A DNA stretch of 64,000 nt, taken from positions 4,960,001-5,024,000 of the forward strand of contig NZ_CP155079.2 in NCBI RefSeq assembly GCF_039634365.2. The letters run 5' to 3'. Both the position numbers and the translations under genes were made by a program. Every line of letters starts with the position of its first letter. The stretch's first letter is position 1. This stretch comes from Mucilaginibacter sp. PAMB04168 (GTDB lineage Bacteria > Bacteroidota > Bacteroidia > Sphingobacteriales > Sphingobacteriaceae). The notes under the pieces are model-generated. The model did no database searches, was not told where the DNA came from, and saw nothing but the letters and a program-made list of their open reading frames with translations. Positions 9,446-16,788 of the stretch are shown here, piece by piece.

Positions 9446-11869
9446 TTAAAATTTAAACGTCAGGTTGGCTACTACGCTGCGAGGCATTTGTGGCTCCACG
9501 GTTGTCCATCCTTTAAAATATTCTTTATTGGTTAAATTATCTACCTTAATACCTAAGCGGTACTGGCGGGCATTGTAAAATATAGTGCTATTCAATACGG
9601 TATACGATGGCAAGGTAAACTCACCTATGCGGGTATCATTGGCAATAATGTTTTTACCAGCATAATTACCGCCAAAGCCTACACCAAAGCCGCTTAATTT
9701 ACCGGTTGGCTGTGTGTAGCTAATCCAAAGGTTAGCCAGATCGGCCGGACCAGCACTCACCGGCCTGCGGCCTTGTACAGTTGGGTCGGCATCGGTTAGC
9801 TTGCTGGTATTATGACTGTAACCGGCAACCAGGTTAAACCCGTCAATAGGGTTGGCAATGATGTCAAGCTCAAGGCCTTTACTTTTTTGGGTGCCGTTTT
9901 GTACGGTAATATTATAGCTTTGGGTCCCCCGTACCACTTGCTCGGTACGGGTCATGTTCTTAACCGATATATCGTAGTAGCTTGCAGTAAAGGTTAAGCG
10001 GTTTCTAAAAGTGTTTACCTTTACACCGCCTTCAATCTGGTTGGCCTGCTGTGGTTTAAATACGCCCGAAACATCGGGCAGGGGCTGTGTTACCGGAGCC
10101 ACGTTACGGAAACCATTCATGTAGTTACCAAAAAGGGAAACCTGATCTTTTACCAGCTGGTAAACCAGGCCGAATTTTGGCGATACGGCAGTTTGCTTAT
10201 AATCTCCCGTTGTAAGGTTGGTAGCCAGGTTATAAGTTCCGTCGTTATCAAAGCGGTCTACCCGTAAGCTGAGCATGGCCAGCAAGCGGTCGGTCACATT
10301 TAAAACGTCTGATGCATAGGCACTGTAAACGTTGCTAATGGTGCGGTTCTTGGTATATCCGGCTGTGCTGGCGCCAATGCGGGTTACTATTGATGACTGG
10401 TTGATATTTGCATAACGCAGATCGTTACGCGAGGAATTAACCTGATCGAATAGGATATATGGAGCATTGTTGTTATGCGTAATCTGGTTCAGGAAATCCA
10501 AACCCACTACTATACGGTTGCGTAAGCCGCCTATCTTAAAATCGCCGTTAAAGTTCTGCTGCACATCAACCACCGTGCTGGTTGAGTTCTGAATACTGGC
10601 ATAACGGTTTAGCAAAGTATCACTGGCGCCAATGTACATCACATATTGGTTAATACCATCAGTTTTACGATAGCTGCGTGACAGGCTGGTTTGCGACGTC
10701 CACTGATCTGACATTTTATAGGTGGCCACACCGCGTACGTTTACAGTAGGCGTTTTAATGGTAATATCATTAGCGGTGTATGAGCGTTTAAAATCAAAGT
10801 TAAGTTCGGCCGGTGTACGGGCAATGAGCTGCCTGCTGCGGTTCAGGAAAACCATTAGCGGGTTAGTGCCTTCGTAATTGTAAAACTCAGCATTCAGGTT
10901 CAGCGTAAGCTTGTCATTGGCACGAAACTCTAATGATGGTGCTACAAAGAATGATTTACGGAAACCTACATCCTGAAAACTATTTTGATAATGATATGCT
11001 GCATTTACACGGCCCAGCAGTTTTTGGCTCTTATCCAGCGGACCATATACATCGGCCTGCAAACGGCTTAGGCTAAAATTACCGGTTGAGTAAGATATAT
11101 TACCACCCAGCGTATCAATTGGCCGTTTAGTTACCACGTTGATTAAACCGCCAAAGTTAGTTAACGCACCGCCAAAAAGCGTACCCGACGGACCTTTTAT
11201 AACCTCTATTCTTTCAATGTTGGACGGGTCCAGGTCGCCGTTGGTTAGGCCGGCAATACCATCAATCAGCGAGGGTTGTATAGTAAATCCACGTAAGGTA
11301 TAATATGCCGCACCATCACCTGCCCTGCCTGTTGATGACCAAAGCTTATCCAGCCCCGGTGTGTTTTTTAGCGCATCGTTAAAGTTGGTTGTGATTTGCT
11401 CGGCCAGCAGTTCTTTAGAAACACTGCTGAAAACCTGCGGATTTTCGAGGTTACTCAACGGCATCTTAGCCACATAAGGGCTTTTACGCGCGGCCAGCCT
11501 GTTAATTTTATTTGAGGTAATATTCACCGCGTCTAACTGCGCCATATTACTGCTAATGGTAACAGTTGGCACAGTTACGGTTTGACCGGCCGTAACATTA
11601 ACTTGTGTTTCAATAGGTTTTATACCAACGTATGATACTACCAAGGTATATGAACCAGCCGGTGCCTTAAAGCTATATTCGCCATGATCAGAAGTTATGG
11701 TACCATACTTAGTGCCTTGAAGGCCCACTGACACATTATCGGCCGGTTTGTTATCGGATGTTAAAATTTTACCTTTTATAGTGCCGCGGTTTTGCTGCGC
11801 AAAGGTTGCAGCTGTACCAAAAGCTACTAAAATGAGTGTAAAAAGTAATTTGGTATATAGCTTATTCAT
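9446..11869 (-). CDS. TonB-dependent siderophore receptor
   Basis: The protein has 807 residues: signal peptide (ATFAQQ), a carboxypeptidase-regulatory-like domain (about residues 28-110), a plug with YYTLRGF and IERIEVIKGPSGTLFG, and a 22-strand-type barrel ending in an aromatic residue (LTFKF). The plug is of the ferrisiderophore receptor type (FhuA/FhuE group) rather than SusC. It should import ferric siderophores across the outer membrane using TonB energy. It is the second of three co-directional genes, 39 bases after another receptor. Its N-terminal domain is very like that of the upstream receptor, while plug and barrel differ. The exact siderophore cannot be told. Confidence 0.92.
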   Translation of the reverse strand: MNKLYTKLLFTLILVAFGTAATFAQQNRGTIKGKILTSDNKPADNVSVGLQGTKYGTITSDHGEYSFKAPAGSYTLVVSYVGIKPIETQVNVTAGQTVTVPTVTISSNMAQLDAVNITSNKINRLAARKSPYVAKMPLSNLENPQVFSSVSKELLAEQITTNFNDALKNTPGLDKLWSSTGRAGDGAAYYTLRGFTIQPSLIDGIAGLTNGDLDPSNIERIEVIKGPSGTLFGGALTNFGGLINVVTKRPIDTLGGNISYSTGNFSLSRLQADVYGPLDKSQKLLGRVNAAYHYQNSFQDVGFRKSFFVAPSLEFRANDKLTLNLNAEFYNYEGTNPLMVFLNRSRQLIARTPAELNFDFKRSYTANDITIKTPTVNVRGVATYKMSDQWTSQTSLSRSYRKTDGINQYVMYIGASDTLLNRYASIQNSTSTVVDVQQNFNGDFKIGGLRNRIVVGLDFLNQITHNNNAPYILFDQVNSSRNDLRYANINQSSIVTRIGASTAGYTKNRTISNVYSAYASDVLNVTDRLLAMLSLRVDRFDNDGTYNLATNLTTGDYKQTAVSPKFGLVYQLVKDQVSLFGNYMNGFRNVAPVTQPLPDVSGVFKPQQANQIEGGVKVNTFRNRLTFTASYYDISVKNMTRTEQVVRGTQSYNITVQNGTQKSKGLELDIIANPIDGFNLVAGYSHNTSKLTDADPTVQGRRPVSAGPADLANLWISYTQPTGKLSGFGVGFGGNYAGKNIIANDTRIGEFTLPSYTVLNSTIFYNARQYRLGIKVDNLTNKEYFKGWTTVEPQMPRSVVANLTFKF

Positions 11870-11908
11870 TAATTAAGGGGGTTGATATATAAAAAAGGAA
11901 CTTAAATG

Positions 11909-14272
11909 TTAAAATCTGTAACCAATAGAGGCACGTACTACGGCCGGGGCCTCGGCCTGCCAGGTGTAAACCCTGCTGCCTGTTGGGCTTAAATAATTTT
12001 CGCTACCGCCCGAGTACAGGTACGTGTTTAGTATATTGTTTACGTTTACCGCAAAGCTTAACTTTTTGATCTGGTAGGATGCAGCAGCGTCAAGGCGGAA
12101 GTAGTTGGGCAGATCAGCTGTGCCTGCGCCCAGGCTCCAGGGTATACGGTTAAGCTGCCACTGGTAACCGGCCGATAAGCCCAAACCTTTTAAAGAGCCT
12201 GTTTGTACGCGGTAGCTTAACCAGGCATTGGTAACATGTTTGGCAAAGCCGGGTACCGGAGTACCCACATTGGCAGGGTCGGTATCTTTTGATATTTCAG
12301 AATTAGTATAGGCATAGTTGGCCATTAAGCTAAGGCCGCTTACAATTTCGCCGCGGGCGTCAAACTCAACGCCGTGCGTTTTGGTTTGGCCCAGTTGTAC
12401 TACCAGTCCGCTGGTTGGGTTGTTAGGATCCCCTACTAACTGGTTGTTTTTGGTGATTTGATATACCGAGACCGAGGTACTCCATTTGCCGTTGAACCAA
12501 TCGCGTTTTATACCGCCTTCAAGGTTGTTTCCTGTAATAGGGTCAGGGCTCCCTCCGCCAACAAGATTACCAGTTTGCGGCAAAAACGCCTGATCGTACA
12601 CACCATATACTGCAGTGGCATCATTAACAGAATAGCTTATGCCAACACGTGGTGTTATTTTTCTGTCGTTAGCACCAGCTTCAACTGCCGTAACATGGGT
12701 AAAACGGCCAGCCAGTGTTAAGCGCAGTTTCTGATTTAAAAAGCCCAGTTCATCCTGCACATAAACCGATTGGTAATGCTGCATACTGGTAGCGCCTGCA
12801 CCGCGCTCACTAAGCGGCTTAGTGCGGTCAAAAGTTGGCATTGCAACTGTGCCGTTGTTAGGGTGATTTATGTTAAACGGCGTAACGGGATCAAGCGAGC
12901 CCGACTGGAAATAATCGGCTACGTAAAATTTGTCGCCAAAATCCAACCCGCCCAAAATGCGGTGTACCACAGTGCCCGTTTTAACTTCGCCGTTTACAAA
13001 GGCTTGTGCAAATTTGTTACGGTTGCTGGCATCCCACAGGCCCAGGCTGCGGTCAAGGTCGCCATTATTTTGTATATAATTTATCCAGTAGCTGTAAGCA
13101 TTTTGCTTGTAGTTAAAATATGCTGCCTGGGCCGTAAATTTCCACTTATCGTTAAACTTGTGCTCAAAGTTTAAGAAAGCGCTATGATCGTATATGTCTG
13201 ATGCTGGAGAATTTTCGGGCGCTAGGGTGAAGTTGCGCGACAAGCTTTCATAACCATTTGTAGAAAAAAGGTAAGCCGTACCAAAGGCATTCATACGCTG
13301 GCGCTGGTAAGTATACTCGGCGGTCAGCATGGTTTTATCGCTGAATTTATAGCGCAATACCGGTGCAATAGCCATACGATTGGTAAAATCATAAGGGCGC
13401 CAAGATTCTGTTAGCTGTCCCATCAGGTTTAAGCGATATTGCAGTTTACCGTTGCTGGTTATATTGCCATCAAAATCGGCGGTGGCCCGGTAAGTGTTAA
13501 AGCTGCCTGCCGTAAAATCAAACGACTGGCGGTTTACACCCGTAGGCTTTTTGGTAACTACATTATAAAAGCCGGACGGATTACCGTTGGCCAGCATAAA
13601 ACCAGCCGGACCTTTAACAAACTCGATACGGTCAACAAACGACATATCTTCGTTCAATGGCCCCCAGGTGGCTTCGATGTTCATTCCGTTACGAAAAGGC
13701 GCCAACCTATCGCCACGGGCGTTAATGCGGGCGTAATTACCCCAGTGCTCCTGCATGGTTAAACCGCTTACATTGCGCGATGCACCTTCGAGCATGGTAA
13801 ATACCACCTGATCTTTCAACTGATCGGCTGTAACTACCTGGATGTTTTGCGGCACCTCCAGTAATGGCTCGTTAAGGCGCAGTGTAGGTGATGGATTATC
13901 TACCTTATATTTTTTTGTTTTGGCTTTAATTGCTACTTCGGTTAGCTGCTGTGCATTTTGCTGTAACATAAAATCGACTGTAACCGATTTACCGGCAACA
14001 ACGGCTACATCTTTCTCGGCAGGTAATAAACCGATGGCTGATACCGACAGGGTATAAGATGCCGCCGGGGCCTTAAAAGTGTACTCCCCGTTCTCGTTGG
14101 TTATAGTGCCGTAACGTGTTCCCTTCAGGTTAACGGATACATTATCGGCCGGCTTATTATCAGAAGTATAAACTTTGCCTTTGATGGTTCCGCGGCTTTG
14201 CCCAAAAGCTGTGGCCGAAGCTAACAGAAAGAAAAGTAAGGTAAAGACTAAGGTTTGACGGCGTTGACTCAT
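11909..14272 (-). CDS. TonB-dependent siderophore receptor (FhuE/FpvA-like)
   Basis: The protein has 787 residues from the ATG at 14270-14272, chosen because MSQRRQTLVFTLLFFLLASA forms a proper signal peptide; an upstream in-frame start would add 17 residues. A carboxypeptidase-regulatory-like domain (about 25-105) is followed by the siderophore-receptor plug (PQNIQVVTADQLKDQ, NARGDRLAPFRNG, FVDRIEFVKGPAGFM) and a barrel ending in IGYRF. It is the first gene of the iron operon. The promoter region carries a TTTG-N19-TATTTTTG promoter and two Fur-like boxes, so iron repression is likely. The ligand is probably a ferric siderophore. Confidence 0.92.
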   Translation of the reverse strand: MSQRRQTLVFTLLFFLLASATAFGQSRGTIKGKVYTSDNKPADNVSVNLKGTRYGTITNENGEYTFKAPAASYTLSVSAIGLLPAEKDVAVVAGKSVTVDFMLQQNAQQLTEVAIKAKTKKYKVDNPSPTLRLNEPLLEVPQNIQVVTADQLKDQVVFTMLEGASRNVSGLTMQEHWGNYARINARGDRLAPFRNGMNIEATWGPLNEDMSFVDRIEFVKGPAGFMLANGNPSGFYNVVTKKPTGVNRQSFDFTAGSFNTYRATADFDGNITSNGKLQYRLNLMGQLTESWRPYDFTNRMAIAPVLRYKFSDKTMLTAEYTYQRQRMNAFGTAYLFSTNGYESLSRNFTLAPENSPASDIYDHSAFLNFEHKFNDKWKFTAQAAYFNYKQNAYSYWINYIQNNGDLDRSLGLWDASNRNKFAQAFVNGEVKTGTVVHRILGGLDFGDKFYVADYFQSGSLDPVTPFNINHPNNGTVAMPTFDRTKPLSERGAGATSMQHYQSVYVQDELGFLNQKLRLTLAGRFTHVTAVEAGANDRKITPRVGISYSVNDATAVYGVYDQAFLPQTGNLVGGGSPDPITGNNLEGGIKRDWFNGKWSTSVSVYQITKNNQLVGDPNNPTSGLVVQLGQTKTHGVEFDARGEIVSGLSLMANYAYTNSEISKDTDPANVGTPVPGFAKHVTNAWLSYRVQTGSLKGLGLSAGYQWQLNRIPWSLGAGTADLPNYFRLDAAASYQIKKLSFAVNVNNILNTYLYSGGSENYLSPTGSRVYTWQAEAPAVVRASIGYRF

Positions 14273-14273
14273 T

Positions 14274-14296
14274 TTATTTAGACTTATTATAAATAA
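14274..14296. promoter_or_regulatory. Fur-like box 1 at the iron-operon start
   Basis: This is a 23-base imperfect palindrome with outer halves TTATTTAGACT and ATTATAAATAA (9 of 11 pairs). It covers the predicted transcription start (about 14294) of the receptor operon and lies just before the start codon. The core fits the 7-1-7 pattern of Fur boxes (AATnATT centre). The assignment to Fur is inference; a DtxR-type iron repressor is possible. Confidence 0.5.
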
Positions 14297-14300
14297 CGCC

Positions 14301-14331
14301 CAAAAATATAAACAAGTCATCAAAAAGCAAA
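14301..14331 (-). promoter_or_regulatory. Bacteroidota promoter of the siderophore-receptor operon
   Basis: Read on the minus strand, TTTG (14331-14328) is followed by exactly 19 bases and TATTTTTG (14308-14301). This is a full match to the TTTG / TAnnTTTG promoter used by the Bacteroidota housekeeping sigma factor. The predicted start is near 14294, inside Fur-like box 1. Confidence 0.7.
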
Positions 14332-14332
14332 C

Positions 14333-14355
14333 TTATTTTTAATTATTCTAAATAA
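14333..14355. promoter_or_regulatory. Fur-like box 2 upstream of the iron-operon promoter
   Basis: This is a second 23-base imperfect palindrome, halves TTATTTTTAAT and ATTCTAAATAA, 9 of 11 pairs. It abuts the -33 element of the receptor operon on its upstream side. Its better half (TTATTTAGAAT on the other strand) matches box 1. It also lies 20 bases upstream of the plus-strand promoter candidate at 14375. Confidence 0.5.
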
Positions 14356-14374
14356 AAGACGGGAAAGGTGTGAT

Positions 14375-14719
14375 TTTGATGGCGTGAGCTACACTTATAC
14401 ATTTTAAGCCGAGGAGGCTATTTATTTATAAGCTGGCGACATGGCTATTTTCTTAAGCCTGATTAACGCTACTAACCGAATAAGATTTCTCTATCGCCCG
14501 AAATTAGGGAAAGTTTAAGCGGTAATATCAGCGCCGCAACTGTACTGTTAAATGTGTGGGGCCATCGTGCCCGGATTGAATGCTAACTTTGAGCGGTTAT
14601 AAATATAGCGCAATCCAGGGGTTTTGCTTTTTCAGGCGATGCAAATTTAGGGTAATAATCTACAACACCTTTAACCGCACCTGCAATCCGCGTTTAAGCG
14701 TTAAAACGCTTACTTTTTC
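14375..14719 (+). ncRNA. Candidate orphan transcript with cobalamin-riboswitch-like core and terminator
   Basis: This plus-strand stretch has no gene but three aligned signals. The first is a promoter-like TTTG-N19-TACATTTT (14375-14405, one mismatch to the Bacteroidota form). The second is an AGGGAA (14506-14511) followed 22 bases later by CCGCAACTGTA (14534-14544), resembling conserved segments of the cobalamin riboswitch at about the expected distance. The third is a terminator-like hairpin (AAGCGTT/AACGCTT, 14696-14711) followed by ACTTTTTCT. The P4 helix between the conserved boxes is not well formed, so this may be a decayed or divergent element. No plus-strand gene follows; read-through would be antisense to the HxlR gene. 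The aptamer assignment is weak. Confidence 0.3.
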
Positions 14720-14755
14720 TCTACAGCTACACTGTTTTGTGTAACCTGATGACAG

Positions 14756-15145
14756 TTATGCAGGCTGTTGGCGACGACTGCTTATTATACGCTCGCGGTG
14801 TTGCATTCCCCATAGTCTTAGCTCAGAAAGCACCTTATCTAATGACCGGCTGTAGGGTGTAATTTCATAAGTAACCGTAACCGGCGTAGTATCATAAACC
14901 CTCCGTATCACAAACTCATTCATTTCGAGGTCCTTTAATTCTTTAGAAAGTATTTTGGGCGTAATATCGCCTAAGGCGCGCTGTATATCCTTAAACCTCA
15001 GAGGGCCTTCAGAAAGCGCTAAAATTAAGGGCAGTTTCCATTTGCCGCTCAGCACATAAAGCGCATCCCGTACGGCACCCACGCTGGCTTGGCACACCTC
15101 ACGGGCAAGGCGGTTTGGCAGGCGTGTTTCAGTTATTTCTTCCAT
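14756..15145 (-). CDS. HxlR-family winged-helix transcriptional regulator
   Basis: The protein has 129 residues with the family signature: an early Cys (EVCQASVGAVRDALYVLSGKWKLPLILAL, quoted here only for its Cys and the SGKWK core), the EGPLRFKDIQRAL helix, and the ITPKILSKELKDLE recognition region. HxlR proteins are small dimeric regulators, often sensing reactive electrophiles or redox state through the N-terminal Cys. The gene is transcribed alone and lies just downstream (minus sense) of nothing co-directional nearby; its target is unknown. The candidate RNA at 14375-14719 points into its 3' end. Confidence 0.9.
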   Translation of the reverse strand: MEEITETRLPNRLAREVCQASVGAVRDALYVLSGKWKLPLILALSEGPLRFKDIQRALGDITPKILSKELKDLEMNEFVIRRVYDTTPVTVTYEITPYSRSLDKVLSELRLWGMQHRERIISSRRQQPA

Positions 15146-15239
15146 TAAATTAGCTTAAAGGTATTAGTATCTTTAGGATAGTAAATATAAGGTGGTTAAC
15201 TTTTATAAACAAGCAACTCCGTTACTGCCTAAAAATAAA

Positions 15240-15264
15240 GGGACCCCGATTACTCGCAGGTCCC
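15240..15264 (-). terminator. Terminator of the RND efflux operon
   Basis: A GGGACC/GGTCCC stem spans 15240-15245 and 15259-15264. The A-rich run before it (AAAAATAAAG) reads as a U-rich tail on the minus strand. It lies about 35 bases past the stop of the outer membrane factor gene. Confidence 0.6.
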
Positions 15265-15296
15265 CTCTCTCTACTATCACTATTTACAACGCAAGG

Positions 15297-16709
15297 TTAT
15301 CTCCAACCGCCCCCAACAGAGCGGTACAGATCGACAGTAGCATCAAGCTGCGCCTTTTTAATGGCAGCCAGTTCCAGTTCGCTTTGCAGTACATTGCTTT
15401 GTGCAGTTATTACTTCCAGGTAGTTAGCCATCCCGTTTTTAAACAGCAGGCTCGCGTTACCGGTAGCCTGGCGCAGGGTTTGTGCCCGGTTAGCTATTAT
15501 GGCTTGTTGCTGGTTCAGTTTATCTAAACGCACTAAGGCGTCAGATACTTCACCCACAGCAACCAATACCTGCTGACGGAATTGAATGATCGATTTTTCG
15601 CGTTCTACCTTGGCAAGATTATACTGTGTTTTCAATTGCCCGCGCTGAAACAGCGGTTGCGTTAACCCACCGGCTACTGTTCCGAATAAAGAGGCCGGTA
15701 TATTAAACCAATTGCTGGCCCTGAACGAGTTTACACCACCCTGCGCAGTTATGGTTAATGATGGATACAGCTGTGCTTTGGTAACGCCAACCTCGGCATT
15801 GGTGCGCGCCACATCCAGTTCGGCGCTGCGCACATCAGGGCGCAGGCTTAGCAGGGTTGATGGCAAACCTGCCGATAATACCGGTGATACCGGAACGGCA
15901 TCCAGGGTTTGGCTGCGAATTACAGCGGCAGGTAATTTACCGGCCAGTATACTCAAAGCATTCTCCTGAATGGTGATATCCTGCTCAAATTGCGGTATTA
16001 AACGTGCGGCGGCCAGTTGCTGCGCCTCGGTTTGTTGTACGGCTAATGAGGTTACCTGGCCTGCGTTAAACTGCAGGCGAACTATACGTAAAGTACTGTC
16101 ATTTAACCGCAGATTTTTGCGGGCTACAGCCAATTGTGCATCCAGCATAAGCAGGTTATAATATCCTTGCGATACGCTGGCCACAATTTGAGTCTGTATA
16201 GCTTTGCGCGCTTCTTCGGTTTGCAGATATGAAGCTAAAGCTGCAGCCTTACGACTGCGGATCTTACCCCAAATATCGGCCTCCCATGAAATGTTAGCCG
16301 CAGCGGTATAGTCCTCAATGTGTTTGCTGCCCAGAAATTGGTTCAGGCTTAGTCCGTTCAAGCTATTATCTGACGGGCGGTTGGTGGTAGCCGTAACATT
16401 TACGCCTACGGCGGGCAGGTAACCCAGTTTGGATTGTTTATAGGTGAGCTCTGCTGCTTCGATATTTTTAACTGCTATCTGCAAATCGTTGTTGCGGGTT
16501 ATAGCGCTATCGAGAAGGTTTTGCAGGGTAGTTTCGGTAAAGAAACTTTTCCAGGGCAACCGGGCTATAGAAGCGGTATCGGTTACTGTGGCTGAGCGGT
16601 AGGAAGTAGGCAGTTGCTGATTAGGCACCTGCACATCCTTAGATACCTTACAGGCGCTCAGCACCAGCAGCAACGCTGCAAAAAGGTATCCGTTTATATG
16701 CTTTTTCAT
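15297..16709 (-). CDS. RND efflux outer membrane lipoprotein (NodT/OprM family)
   Basis: The protein has 470 residues with a lipoprotein signal (LLLVLSAC, acylated Cys at about residue 20). The body shows the two repeated outer-membrane-efflux-protein (OEP) halves with long amphipathic helices (for example AAELTYKQSKLGYLPAVGV and ARTNAEVGVTKAQLYPSL). It should form the trimeric outer membrane channel that completes the tripartite pump with the adaptor and permease encoded just upstream. An inverted repeat lies in the 79-base gap that separates it from the permease gene. The three genes run in the order adaptor, permease, channel. Confidence 0.93.
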   Translation of the reverse strand: MKKHINGYLFAALLLVLSACKVSKDVQVPNQQLPTSYRSATVTDTASIARLPWKSFFTETTLQNLLDSAITRNNDLQIAVKNIEAAELTYKQSKLGYLPAVGVNVTATTNRPSDNSLNGLSLNQFLGSKHIEDYTAAANISWEADIWGKIRSRKAAALASYLQTEEARKAIQTQIVASVSQGYYNLLMLDAQLAVARKNLRLNDSTLRIVRLQFNAGQVTSLAVQQTEAQQLAAARLIPQFEQDITIQENALSILAGKLPAAVIRSQTLDAVPVSPVLSAGLPSTLLSLRPDVRSAELDVARTNAEVGVTKAQLYPSLTITAQGGVNSFRASNWFNIPASLFGTVAGGLTQPLFQRGQLKTQYNLAKVEREKSIIQFRQQVLVAVGEVSDALVRLDKLNQQQAIIANRAQTLRQATGNASLLFKNGMANYLEVITAQSNVLQSELELAAIKKAQLDATVDLYRSVGGGWR

Positions 16710-16736
16710 GATGGTTCATTAAGAGCCCCTCCCAAA

Positions 16737-16755
16737 CCCTCCCCGATAGGGAGGG
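16737..16755. repeat. Intra-operon hairpin between permease and channel genes
   Basis: CCCTCCC (16737-16743) pairs with GGGAGGG (16749-16755) around a CGATA loop. Placed between two genes of one operon, it could lower expression of the channel gene or protect the upstream message; the role is not shown. Confidence 0.5.
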
Positions 16756-16788
16756 CTTTTGAAGAGCAAGGTGTTTAAGGTTATATCT

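Noticed and set aside
14401..14460. Cobalamin riboswitch on the minus strand controlling the siderophore receptor
   Set aside because: The reverse complement lacks the conserved boxes; the operon already has a full promoter and Fur-like boxes closer to the gene.
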